In this document: positions 1 to 7,465 of the stretch, piece by piece
Numbering within the stretch: the stretch's first letter is position 1
Layout: every line of letters starts with the position of its first letter
NCBI GenBank assembly: GCA_023392185.1
Contig: JAEVZP010000248.1
Coordinates: 1-34,962, forward strand
Length of the DNA stretch: 34,962 nt
Source: Bacteroidota bacterium
Lineage (GTDB): Bacteria > Bacteroidota > Bacteroidia > Chitinophagales > Chitinophagaceae
Direction of reading: 5' to 3'
Made by a program: the position numbers and the translations under genes
The notes under the pieces: generated by a model
The model's database searches: none
What the model saw: only the letters and a program-made list of their open reading frames with translations
Told to the model about the DNA's origin: nothing

Positions 1-24
1 TCTTTTTATCCTCTTACCATTTTT

Positions 25-930
25 ATGAAGCACCTCATTTCCAAAGACAAGACGACCGGACAGGACATTCGTATTTCCTATAAAGATTATGGTTCCGGAA
101 AGCCGGTTGTGTTGATCCACGGCTGGCCCCTGAGCAAGCATATGTGGGAATACCAACTGGAACCGCTGGTGGACGCCGGACTGCGTGTGATAAAATATGA
201 CCGACGCGGTTTTGGTCACAGCGATAAGCCCTGGACCGGTTATGACTACGACACGCTGGCCGACGATCTGGCGGCTGTGCTGGAGCAACTTGATTTGACG
301 GATGTGACTCTGGTAGGCTTTTCGATGGGGGGCGGCGAAGCCGTTCGTTACCTCGGTCGCTACGGCAACAGCCGCGTTTCGCAGCTCGTGCTGGTAAGTG
401 CGGTGACGCCTTACTTGGTGAAAACCGACGACAACCCGGACGGGGTAGAGAGCAGCACTTTCGGGGGTATGATTGAGAAGCTGAACGAAGACCGGATTGG
501 TTTTCTGGACGACTTCGGTAAAAAATTCTTTGGCGTCAACCTGATCAAACACCCGGTCAGCGGCCCGCTGCTGGAATATTACCGCGACATTGCTGCCGAC
601 GCATCGCCGAAAGCCACCAAAGCCTGCGTTGGCTCTTTTGCCTACACTGATTTCCGGTCCGACTGCGCGGCTGTCACCATTCCAACCCTTTTGATCCACG
701 GCGATGCCGACAATATTGTTCCCAAAGAAGTCAGTTCGGAGCGCGTGGCCAAGATGATTCCGCAGGCACAATATCTGGTGTATGAAGGTGCGCCCCACGG
801 CCTTTTCTATACCCACAAAGACGCCCTTACCCGCGACCTGATTGCCTTTGCCAAAACCGGAAAAGCGTATCATTATGTACATTCCGAAGACGGAAAGGCC
901 GATATGAACAACGAAGCCATTGCGCCTTAA
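25..930 (+). CDS. Alpha/beta hydrolase (non-heme chloroperoxidase/esterase-like)
   Basis: Predicted cytoplasmic alpha/beta-hydrolase of 301 residues. The oxyanion region is VVLIHGWP near residue 28, and the nucleophile elbow GFSMGG places the catalytic serine at Ser100. The acid is probably Asp229 in HGDAD and the base His258 in GAPHGLF. This order and the overall length match the cofactor-free haloperoxidase/arylesterase group, whose members usually hydrolyse small esters or form peracids; the true substrate cannot be read from the sequence. There is no signal peptide. The C-terminus carries about 25 residues beyond the usual end of the fold. A strong terminator follows at 951-982, so the gene ends its own transcription unit; its promoter may lie outside the window. 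The family is confident, the activity is not. Confidence 0.9.
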   Translation: MKHLISKDKTTGQDIRISYKDYGSGKPVVLIHGWPLSKHMWEYQLEPLVDAGLRVIKYDRRGFGHSDKPWTGYDYDTLADDLAAVLEQLDLTDVTLVGFSMGGGEAVRYLGRYGNSRVSQLVLVSAVTPYLVKTDDNPDGVESSTFGGMIEKLNEDRIGFLDDFGKKFFGVNLIKHPVSGPLLEYYRDIAADASPKATKACVGSFAYTDFRSDCAAVTIPTLLIHGDADNIVPKEVSSERVAKMIPQAQYLVYEGAPHGLFYTHKDALTRDLIAFAKTGKAYHYVHSEDGKADMNNEAIAP

Positions 931-950
931 GCCTCAAAAAAACCTTTTTT

Positions 951-982
951 AAAAGACGCGGTACCAAATCGCGTCTTTTTTC
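951..982 (+). terminator. Rho-independent terminator after the hydrolase gene
   Basis: A perfect 10-bp stem, AAAAGACGCG (951-960) pairing with CGCGTCTTTT (970-979), has a 9-nt loop and runs into a T tract. It lies 20 bp after the hydrolase stop codon. Confidence 0.9.
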
Positions 983-1056
983 GTTTCTGATACCGGTTTG
1001 CCAGGATTAAAGCTGCCATACAATCCATATTCCGCTAAAACCATCGGAATACCCCT

Positions 1057-1064
1057 TATTTTCG
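1057..1064 (+). promoter_or_regulatory. Candidate -7 element TATTTTCG
   Basis: It differs by one base from the Bacteroidota -7 consensus TANNTTTG. The identical octamer precedes metG at 18304. It lies 24 nt before the start of the DegT-family gene. No convincing -33 TTG is seen. Confidence 0.45.
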
Positions 1065-1088
1065 CGCATCTACTCAGAAATTCAGGCG

Positions 1089-2297
1089 ATGACTACAACA
1101 ACTTCTTATCCGCACGTGCCCTATGGCAAAGCGGTTTATGGTGAAAAGGAAATCGAGGCCGTTAACCATGTATTGCGTACTTCCACTCAGATGGGCAAGC
1201 ATACCCGGGAGATGGAAGCCCGCGTAGCAGCGCTGTACGATAAGAAGTACGGTATTATGGTGAACTCCGGCTCCAGCGCCTTGTATCTGGCAGCCGAGCT
1301 GATGGGTTACGAGGCCGGTGCTGAGATCATCACACCCGCCCTGACCTTTAGCACCACTGTGGCCCCGCAGGTGCGCAAAGGCTGGATTCCGGCTTTTGTA
1401 GATGTGGAAGAAGGAACCTACAATATCGACGCTTCCAAAGTAGAGGAAATGATCACGCCGAAAACCAAGGCGATGATTATTCCCAACCTGATCGGAAACC
1501 TGCCCGACTGGAAAACGCTTCGCGAAATTGCCGATAAACACGGTCTTTTTGTGCTGGAAGACAGCGCCGATACCATTGGCGCGGAAATCGACGGAAAATC
1601 GTCCGGTCGCTTTACCGACATGAGTACCACTTCCTTCTACGGTTCTCATATCATCAACTGCGCCGGAAATGGCGGCATGTTGTGCGTCAATACTGAAGCC
1701 TATTACGATCGCGCCCGCCTGCTGCGCAGCTGGGGTCGTAGTTCTTCGCTGTTTGTGGAAAGTGAAGCGATCGAAAACCGTTTCAATGTGGAAGTAGACG
1801 GTATTCCGTATGACGCCAAGTTTGTGTTTGAAGAGCCGGGCTACAATATCGAACCTTCGGAGCTGGGCGCTGCCTTTGGCCTCGTGCAACTTGACGACCT
1901 CGCTTATAATATCGACACCCGCACCGAGAATTTCCGGAAAATGCGCGCGTTTTTTGCGCAGTACGAAGCGTATTTCATTCTGCCGAAGCAGCTGCCCAAC
2001 AGCCGTACCGGCTGGCTGGCCTTTACCCTCACGATCCGCGACAACGCTCCGTTCCTGCGCCGCGACCTGCAGATCTTCCTCGAAAAGCGCAACATCCAGA
2101 CGCGCACCGTGTTTACCGGAAATATCCTGCGCCAGCCGGGCTTCCGGAACCTGCCCAGCAAAACAGCACCAGGTGGCTATCCGGAGGCGGACCGCGTGAT
2201 GCGCGGCGGCATGTTGCTCGCCTGCCACCACGGCCTGAGCGAAGTGCAAATCGCCCACGTCATGGAAAGCGTCACCGAATTTATGAGTCAATACTAA
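1089..2297 (+). CDS. DegT/DnrJ/EryC1-family PLP enzyme with His at the lysine site; probable deoxysugar 3-dehydratase
   Basis: A 402-residue member of the DegT/DnrJ/EryC1/StrS fold. The PLP-contact motifs are present: SGSSALYLAAE, VLEDSADTIGA and SFYGSHIINCAGNGG. In aminotransferases of this family the residue five after SF is the Schiff-base lysine; here it is His187. In the family, that exchange marks the sugar C-3 dehydratases, namely ColD (His188) of colitose synthesis and E1/AscC/RfbH of 3,6-dideoxyhexose synthesis. The likely reaction is PMP-dependent removal of the C-3 hydroxyl from an NDP-4-keto-6-deoxyhexose. No partner reductase, epimerase, glycosyltransferase or other sugar-nucleotide gene lies nearby, so the pathway is unknown. 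The start is the first ATG after the candidate promoter at 1057. Confidence is high for the family and moderate for the activity. Confidence 0.88.
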   Translation: MTTTTSYPHVPYGKAVYGEKEIEAVNHVLRTSTQMGKHTREMEARVAALYDKKYGIMVNSGSSALYLAAELMGYEAGAEIITPALTFSTTVAPQVRKGWIPAFVDVEEGTYNIDASKVEEMITPKTKAMIIPNLIGNLPDWKTLREIADKHGLFVLEDSADTIGAEIDGKSSGRFTDMSTTSFYGSHIINCAGNGGMLCVNTEAYYDRARLLRSWGRSSSLFVESEAIENRFNVEVDGIPYDAKFVFEEPGYNIEPSELGAAFGLVQLDDLAYNIDTRTENFRKMRAFFAQYEAYFILPKQLPNSRTGWLAFTLTIRDNAPFLRRDLQIFLEKRNIQTRTVFTGNILRQPGFRNLPSKTAPGGYPEADRVMRGGMLLACHHGLSEVQIAHVMESVTEFMSQY

Positions 2298-2309
2298 GCG
2301 CGCGGCCCC

Positions 2310-2642
2310 TTGGATCTGCTTTTGATGTTTATACTGGTTTTTACCAATTCGGGTCTGGCCGCCCGGAAGGGGAAAAATCCTTTTGTCTGGGGTACGATCA
2401 CGCTGGTGGCGTTTATCCTGACCTACGTGCTGATGAGCACTATTTATGTGTTTTTTACGTATAAAGGTCCGCTTACGCCCGATCATATGGACGAGTTGCG
2501 CGCCTATATGGAAAGCTTTCAGCGCGATACGCTAAAGACCTTGCTCCTGGCGATGTTTGGCGTTGGCGGCGCGCTGCTGGTGCGCTACCGGCTTTCCCGG
2601 TATCCGGATAAAACAATCAACAAAGACGACGATCTGGTCTAA
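2310..2642 (+). CDS. Small membrane protein of unknown function
   Basis: A 110-residue protein beginning 12 bp after the DegT-family gene, so the two are probably co-transcribed. Two hydrophobic spans are clear (about residues 27-48 and 73-91), with a shorter hydrophobic start. The loop between them is acidic and amphipathic, and the C-terminal tail is charged and ends DKTINKDDDLV. The start is probably TTG at 2310 (MDLLLMF); an ATG at 2325 would shorten it by five residues. I do not recognise the family. The location may hint at envelope polysaccharide metabolism, but nothing in the protein shows this. Confidence 0.7.
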   Translation: MDLLLMFILVFTNSGLAARKGKNPFVWGTITLVAFILTYVLMSTIYVFFTYKGPLTPDHMDELRAYMESFQRDTLKTLLLAMFGVGGALLVRYRLSRYPDKTINKDDDLV

Positions 2643-2681
2643 AAAAACCGGCGCTTCTGTTTTTTAAGTCTTTATGCAAAA

Positions 2682-2717
2682 CGGCCTTTGAGGGGATGCT
2701 CAAAGGCCGCTTTTGTT
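2682..2717 (+). terminator. Rho-independent terminator
   Basis: An 11-bp stem, CGGCCTTTGAG (2682-2692) with CTCAAAGGCCG (2699-2709), has a 6-nt loop and is followed by CTTTTGTTT. It lies between the convergent small membrane protein and cysteine desulfurase genes, on the side that serves the plus-strand unit. Confidence 0.85.
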
Positions 2718-2750
2718 TGCAACGATTCCGGTTCAGAAGAGCTGGAATCA

Positions 2751-2773
2751 GGGGTGCGTTAGCGACCCAGGGT
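2751..2773. repeat. GCGTTAGC-centred short palindromic repeat, copy 1
   Basis: An imperfect hairpin centred on GCGTTAGCGACCC. It shares GCGTTAGCNACCCA with the sequence at 8411-8424. Both copies lie in gene-free DNA, which suggests a dispersed intergenic repeat family. Confidence 0.45.
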
Positions 2774-2838
2774 ATGCTGTTATTTGAGGAAATCCTTAAA
2801 GCGGAAACCTCTTATTTAATTTTATTTTTTTATATGTC

Positions 2839-3972
2839 TTAAAGCAGTTCTTTCAGCTTTTCTACTACAGTGTCAATTTCGTCCTGCGTGTTGTGCCGGC
2901 AAAATGAAAAACGCACCGGAACCATTTCCTCGGACTGTCCGTTGTGGAGCGCTTTGATGACATGGCTCACCGAACTGGCACCGCTGCTACAGGCCGAGCC
3001 GCCGCTCACGCAAATGCCCGCCATATCGAGCGCGAAAAGAAGCATCTCCGAGCGGTCGGTTTTGGGGAAAGAAACGTTCAGCACTGTATAAAGACGGCTC
3101 TCGCCGTCGTCACCATTACAGCGCATACCCGGTACCTCTGCCTTTAATTTCTGACACAAATAGTCGCGCAGCTCGCGGATTTTCCGGGAATCGTCCTCAT
3201 AGCGTGCCATAGCCAGCTCCAGCGCTTTGGCAAAACCCACAATGCCATAGAGGTTTTCGGTTCCGGCCCGCATATTGCGCTCCTGCGCACCGCCGTGGAG
3301 CAAGGGTTTTACCTGCACGTTTTCGTTCACATACAACATCCCAACGCCTTTGGGGCCGTGAAACTTATGACCGGCGGCAGAGGCGAAATGCACTTTCAGC
3401 TTGCTGAAATCGATCGGGTAGTGACCGATGGTCTGCACCATGTCGCAATGGAAGATGGCACCATATTGTTCGCACAGCGCACAAACCTGTTCAATGGGCA
3501 ACAGGTTGCCGATTTCATTATTGGCATGCATCAGGCTTACGAGCGCCTGCTCACCGGAGCCGGAAAGCAGGCTTTCCAGATGGGCCAGGTCCAGATGACC
3601 GCCAGGCAGAATGCGCACCAGTTCCAGCGGCAGATTGCGCTCTCGGGCAACCGCCTCAGTGGCGTGCAGCGTTGCGTGGTGCTCAATGGGAGACGTAATA
3701 ATCCGCTGGCAACCCAGGTCGCGCACAGCAGCCACAATGGCTGCGTTGGAGCTTTCCGTTCCGCCGGAGGTAAAAAAGATTTCGCCGGGCTTGCAACCCA
3801 ACAACTTCGCGACACTTTTACGCGCTGCCTCCACGCCCATCTTCGCTTCCCGGCCATAGGAATACACCGAAGAAGGATTGCCAAAGCGCTCGGTCAAATA
3901 GGGCATCATCGCTTCGAGGACTTCCGGATCGAGCGCCGTTGTAGCGGCATTGTCAAAGTAGATTCGTTTCAT
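2839..3972 (-). CDS. Cysteine desulfurase (NifS/IscS-like, class V aminotransferase fold)
   Basis: A 377-residue PLP enzyme that removes sulfur from L-cysteine as a persulfide for Fe-S cluster and thiolated-tRNA synthesis. It starts with the family hallmark IYFDNAATT. The PLP lysine is Lys203 in SAAGHKFHGPKG and the persulfide cysteine is Cys328 in SGGSACSSGA, close to the positions in E. coli IscS. SGGTESSN and MHANNEIG bind cofactor and substrate. The ATG at 3972 is preferred over an upstream in-frame TTG at 3996, because a perfect -7 box (3994-4001) overlaps that TTG. No iscU, sufE or iscR gene adjoins it, so it looks monocistronic and its sulfur acceptor is unknown. Confidence 0.95.
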   Translation of the reverse strand: MKRIYFDNAATTALDPEVLEAMMPYLTERFGNPSSVYSYGREAKMGVEAARKSVAKLLGCKPGEIFFTSGGTESSNAAIVAAVRDLGCQRIITSPIEHHATLHATEAVARERNLPLELVRILPGGHLDLAHLESLLSGSGEQALVSLMHANNEIGNLLPIEQVCALCEQYGAIFHCDMVQTIGHYPIDFSKLKVHFASAAGHKFHGPKGVGMLYVNENVQVKPLLHGGAQERNMRAGTENLYGIVGFAKALELAMARYEDDSRKIRELRDYLCQKLKAEVPGMRCNGDDGESRLYTVLNVSFPKTDRSEMLLFALDMAGICVSGGSACSSGASSVSHVIKALHNGQSEEMVPVRFSFCRHNTQDEIDTVVEKLKELL

Positions 3973-3993
3973 CAGCAAGGGGCAAATAGGGTA

Positions 3994-4001
3994 CAAAATT
4001 A
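3994..4001 (-). promoter_or_regulatory. -7 element TAATTTTG of the cysteine desulfurase promoter
   Basis: A perfect match to TANNTTTG on the minus strand, 21 nt before ATG 3972. It implies a leader of roughly 15 nt. No clear -33 TTG is visible at the usual spacing. The rest of 4002-4235 holds one TTCCGGAA (4077-4084) and no convincing gene. Confidence 0.6.
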
Positions 4002-4235
4002 ACCCATGAGCAGAGAACCCGGTAAGAAAATCCGAAAACCGGCGGTGGTACTTTCAAATACACAGGCTAAGACCCGTTCCGGAAATATGCGGTGTATAAC
4101 AGCGCGGACAGGTCGGGGTGCGTGCCCCAAATTGATTTTTAAGAAACCCGATATCCGGCTTCCACCCGTCGGGCTGCCGCCTGTTGTGTACCTTCACCCG
4201 TTATTCAAATAAGAGGACATCACAGGAGTTTAGGT

Positions 4236-5462
4236 TTGAAAGAGATCGCCATTATCGGGGCCGGTGCCGCCGGCTGCTTTGCCGCTGCCAACTTGCCGCG
4301 CTCCCCGGAATATAACGTAACGATTTACGAAAAAACCGGAAAAGCGCTGCAAAAAGTGCGGGTCTCCGGCGGCGGCCGCTGCAACGTCACCCACCATCTT
4401 TTCGACATCAACACGCTGGTAGCAAAATATCCGCGTGGCAGCCGCTGGCTCAAGAAAACCTTGTTTCGATTTGGCCCGCAGCAAACGATCGAATGGTTTA
4501 CAGCGCGTGGCGTAGACCTCAAAACAGAAGCAGACGGGCGCATGTTTCCCACCACTGATTCCTCGGAAACCATTGCCGCAACGATTTGGGAAGCGGCGCT
4601 GCAAAACGGCACGGAAGTGAAATTTCACCACCGCCTCGAAAGCCTTCAGAAGAAAAACGAAAAGTGGGTGCTGGATTTTGGCGAAAAAGGAAAAGCAGAA
4701 GCCGACGCTGTACTGATCACCACCGGCGGCAATCCGCAGGCCCTGGGCTTTGAGATGCTGCGCAGGCTGGGTCACACCATTGAAGCGCCCGTGCCGTCGC
4801 TTTTTACCTTCAATATGCCCCAAAATCCGGTTACAGCTCTTATGGGCGTGGCCGTTCCCGATGCGCGGGTGAAAATTTCCGGAACCAGGCTGAGCGAAAG
4901 CGGCCCGCTGCTCGTGACGCACTGGGGGATGAGCGGTCCTGCCGTTTTGCGCACTTCGGCCTGGGGCGCACGCGAACTGGCAGATAAAGGGTATCAATTC
5001 AACGCGCTGGTGCAATGGCTGCCGGAGCAGGACGACGAAACACTAAAGGCCGGGTTTGCAACTTTCCGGAAAACCATGGGCAAGCAGGCTGTTGGTGGGA
5101 AAAATCCGTTTAACCTCCCCAGGCGACTCTGGCAACATTTCCTCGAAGCCTGCGGCATTGATGAAAACACCCAGTGGGGCAATATGGCCGCGCCGCAGCA
5201 ACGCAAGCTCCTCGAAAAACTGCTCCGCGACGCCTATCCGGTTTCCGGAAAAACAACCTTTAAAGAAGAATTTGTCACCTGCGGCGGCGTCTCTACCAAA
5301 GAAGTCTCGCCGGAGACCATGGAAAGCCGGCTGCACGGCGGTCTTTATTTCGCCGGCGAAGTGCTGGATGTGGACGGCATCACCGGCGGCTTCAACTTCC
5401 AACACGCCTGGGCGAGTGGGTGGATTGCAGCAGATGCCCTGCGGGCTTGGTTGGAGCCCTGA
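4236..5462 (+). CDS. BaiN/RdsA-family (HI0933/YhiN-like) FAD-dependent oxidoreductase
   Basis: A 408-residue flavoprotein. An N-terminal Rossmann motif, AIIGAGAAGC, binds FAD. RVSGGGRCNVTH (about residues 43-54) and the C-terminal GEVLDVDGITGGFNFQ followed by AWASGWIAA are signatures of the HI0933/YhiN family. The middle of the protein is the family's separate substrate domain (about residues 190-340). Some members are annotated as aminoacetone oxidases or bile-acid reductases, but the general substrate is unknown. The TTG at 4236 must be the start or very near it, since the dinucleotide-binding strand begins at residue 3; GGAG lies 7 nt upstream, unusual here. The last codons (LEP and stop) lie in a GTTGGAGCCC repeat unit, so repeat DNA has reached the 3' end of the gene. 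Confidence 0.92.
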   Translation: MKEIAIIGAGAAGCFAAANLPRSPEYNVTIYEKTGKALQKVRVSGGGRCNVTHHLFDINTLVAKYPRGSRWLKKTLFRFGPQQTIEWFTARGVDLKTEADGRMFPTTDSSETIAATIWEAALQNGTEVKFHHRLESLQKKNEKWVLDFGEKGKAEADAVLITTGGNPQALGFEMLRRLGHTIEAPVPSLFTFNMPQNPVTALMGVAVPDARVKISGTRLSESGPLLVTHWGMSGPAVLRTSAWGARELADKGYQFNALVQWLPEQDDETLKAGFATFRKTMGKQAVGGKNPFNLPRRLWQHFLEACGIDENTQWGNMAAPQQRKLLEKLLRDAYPVSGKTTFKEEFVTCGGVSTKEVSPETMESRLHGGLYFAGEVLDVDGITGGFNFQHAWASGWIAADALRAWLEP

Positions 5463-5630
5463 GGGGCGTTGGAGGCGTTGCCGTTGGAGCGCTTTGCGCG
5501 TTGGAGCCCTTCGGGCGTTGAATATTCCGTATTGCTCACGAAGTATAGGATTGACAGGAACCAACCCGTAGCTCTAACATCATCCAACGCCTAAAGGGCT
5601 TCCAACACGAAGTTCCAATGGCCAACGGCC
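5451..5630. repeat. Composite GTTGGA/TCCAAC microhairpin repeat, copy A
   Basis: Left half (5451-5520): GTTGGA units separated by tiny GC hairpins such as GCGCTTTGCGC and GCCCTTCGGGC. Right half (5576-5630): the opposite orientation, CCAACGCC, AAAGGGCTTCCAAC and GGCCAACGGCC. The halves form a long imperfect inverted repeat. The right half contains AACATCATCCAAC at 5576-5588, a 13-mer also found in copies B and C. The array starts inside the end of the flavoprotein gene and stops just before the carboxylase promoter. Confidence 0.8.
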
Positions 5631-5639
5631 ATTTATCTC

Positions 5640-5647
5640 TACTTTTG
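5640..5647 (+). promoter_or_regulatory. -7 element TACTTTTG, 6 nt before the start codon
   Basis: A perfect TANNTTTG match ends 6 nt before ATG 5654, so transcription should begin at or almost at the start codon. This is why 5654 is chosen over the in-frame ATG at 5618, which lies upstream of the box inside the repeat array. Confidence 0.65.
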
Positions 5648-5653
5648 CCGCCC

Positions 5654-7195
5654 ATGAACAATCCGGCTCACCTTCTTCAGGAAAAAATCGCGCAATCCCG
5701 CCTCGGCGGCGGACAAGCCCGCATCGACAGTCAGCATAAAAAAGGCAAGCTCACCGCCCGTGAGCGTATCGAACTGTTGCTCGACCCCGGCACGTTTGTG
5801 GAAATCGGCGCTTTTGTGGAGCACCGCAGCCGCGATTTTGGCATGGAAAAAGAGGTGTACCCGGGCGACGGCGTCGTAACCGGCTACGGCAAGGTATCCG
5901 GGCGGCTGGTGTACCTTTTTAGCCAGGATTTTACCGTGTTCGGCGGCTCGCTGAGCGAAACCCACGCCGAGAAAATCGTGAAAATCATGGACCACGCGCT
6001 GCAAAACGGCGCGCCGGTCATCGGCCTTAACGACAGCGGCGGTGCGCGCATTCAGGAAGGCGTGGTGAGCCTGGGCGGCTACGCCGATATTTTCCACCGC
6101 AACGTGAAAGCAAGTGGGGTGGTGCCGCAGCTCTCGGCCATTATGGGCCCTTGTGCGGGCGGCGCGGTGTACAGCCCGGCCATTACCGATTTTATCCTCA
6201 TGGTGGAACACACGAGCTATATGTTCGTGACCGGCCCCAACGTGGTGAAAACCGTGACCCACGAAACCGTGACGAGCGAGGAACTGGGCGGCGCGGAAAC
6301 CCACGCGTCCAAAAGCGGCGTCACGCATTTTAGCTGCCGCAACGAGGTAGAAGCCATTCAATACCTCAAAAAGCTCCTCAGCTTTATCCCCCAAAACTGC
6401 GACGAGGAAGCGCCGGCACTGCCCTACACCCCCGGCAACGAAAAGCGCGAAGCGCTGGACAGCATCATTCCGGAAGGCACCAACCAGCCCTACGACATAA
6501 AGGACGTGATTGCGCAGCTGGTAGACAGCGAAGACTTTTTTGAAGTTCACAAGGATTTTGCGGAAAATATCGTTGTGGGCTTTGCCCGCATCGGCGGTCG
6601 CAGTGTGGGCGTAGTAGCCAATCAGCCGGCGGTAATGGCGGGCGTGCTCGACATCAACTCTTCCCGGAAAGGCGCGCGGTTTGTGCGGTTCTGCGATGCG
6701 TTCAACATTCCGCTGCTCGTCTTGGTGGATGTGCCCGGCTTTTTGCCCGGCACCGATCAGGAGTGGAACGGCATTATCACCAACGGTGCCAAACTGCTGT
6801 ATGCCCTCAGCGAAGCCACCGTCCCGAAGATTACCGTTATTACCCGCAAAGCCTACGGCGGCGCTTATGATGTGATGAACTCCAAGCACATCGGCGCCGA
6901 CCTGAACTACGCCTGGCCCACCGCCGAAATTGCCGTAATGGGCGCGAAAGGGGCTTCAGAAATCATCTTCAAAAAACAAATCGCCGACGCCGCCGACCCG
7001 GCCGCCAAAGCGCTGGAAAAAGAAGCCGAATACGCCGAAAAATTTGCCAACCCCTACGGTGCGGCCGCCCGTGGTTTTATTGACGCCGTGATTTATCCCC
7101 ACGAAACGCGGCAGCGCCTCCTCAGCGGTTTTGAGATGCTGCGCAACAAAGTGGTGGTAAACCCACGGAGAAAACACGGGAATATCCCATTGTAG
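5654..7195 (+). CDS. Acyl-CoA carboxylase beta (carboxyltransferase) subunit, propionyl-CoA carboxylase type
   Basis: A 513-residue carboxyltransferase subunit. It moves CO2 from carboxybiotin to an acyl-CoA, typically propionyl-CoA to methylmalonyl-CoA. The N-terminal [19 protein letters not shown] and the two crotonase-like halves are present. The first half carries [12 protein letters not shown] and [12 protein letters not shown]; the second carries [10 protein letters not shown] and [16 protein letters not shown]. The C-terminus [16 protein letters not shown] followed by a basic tail is typical of the family. The biotin carboxylase and biotin carrier subunits are not in this window, so they must be encoded elsewhere. 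ATG 5654 is favoured by the -7 box at 5640. Repeat arrays flank the gene on both sides, which suggests a monocistronic unit. Confidence 0.95.
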   Translation: MNNPAHLLQEKIAQSRLGGGQARIDSQHKKGKLTARERIELLLDPGTFVEIGAFVEHRSRDFGMEKEVYPGDGVVTGYGKVSGRLVYLFSQDFTVFGGSLSETHAEKIVKIMDHALQNGAPVIGLNDSGGARIQEGVVSLGGYADIFHRNVKASGVVPQLSAIMGPCAGGAVYSPAITDFILMVEHTSYMFVTGPNVVKTVTHETVTSEELGGAETHASKSGVTHFSCRNEVEAIQYLKKLLSFIPQNCDEEAPALPYTPGNEKREALDSIIPEGTNQPYDIKDVIAQLVDSEDFFEVHKDFAENIVVGFARIGGRSVGVVANQPAVMAGVLDINSSRKGARFVRFCDAFNIPLLVLVDVPGFLPGTDQEWNGIITNGAKLLYALSEATVPKITVITRKAYGGAYDVMNSKHIGADLNYAWPTAEIAVMGAKGASEIIFKKQIADAADPAAKALEKEAEYAEKFANPYGAAARGFIDAVIYPHETRQRLLSGFEMLRNKVVVNPRRKHGNIPL

Positions 7196-7197
7196 CG

Positions 7198-7458
7198 CTT
7201 CGCGCGTTGGAGCCCGGAGGGCGTTGGAACTGCGTGTTGGCCCTTCGACAAGCTCAGGGTGACACGTGTTGGAGCCCTTCGGGCGTAGGAAGATGTTTTT
7301 TTCTTTGTTACCGGAAGGTAGAATGGACAATGTCTAACGCGCTGCCCCAACATGTAACGCCAACATCATCCAACCCACAACTCCAACATAATCCAACGCC
7401 CGAAGGGCTTCAACACGCAGTTCCAACGTATAGCTCCAACGCCCAACGGGCTCCAACC
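7198..7458. repeat. Composite GTTGGA/TCCAAC microhairpin repeat, copy B, with a CCCTTCGACAAGC unit
   Basis: Fills most of the 270-bp gap between the carboxylase and trmB. Left half: GTTGGAGCCC, GAGGGCGTTGG and GCCCTTCGGGC units. It also holds the widespread bacterial repeat beginning CCCTTCGACAAGC at 7241-7264; its translations (PELVEG, SLSKG) often appear in spurious ORFs. The right half is inverted. CGTTGGAACTGCGTGTTG at 7222-7239 is matched perfectly in inverse at 7411-7428. AACATCATCCAAC lies at 7362-7374. No gene is seen in this interval. Confidence 0.8.
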
Positions 7459-7465
7459 ACACCTT

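Noticed and set aside
1074..2486. 470-residue minus-strand ORF opposite the DegT-family gene
   Set aside because: Low-complexity His/Gly/Arg-rich translation with no motif; antisense shadow of a well-supported gene.
3541..3560. Possible Fe-S operon around the cysteine desulfurase
   Set aside because: No iscU, sufE, iscA or regulator is adjacent; flanking genes are unrelated and on the other strand.
4006..4212. 68-residue plus-strand ORF between cysteine desulfurase and flavoprotein genes
   Set aside because: No recognisable motif, lies over the divergent promoter region and contains a TTCCGGAA; not supported as a gene.
5639..6889. 416-residue minus-strand ORF opposite the acyl-CoA carboxylase gene
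   Set aside because: Antisense shadow; the plus strand has full carboxyltransferase motifs.
5451..7458. Possibility that the GTTGGA arrays are CRISPR arrays
   Set aside because: Units are irregular, inverted in two halves, and lack uniform repeats and unique spacers; no cas genes are present.
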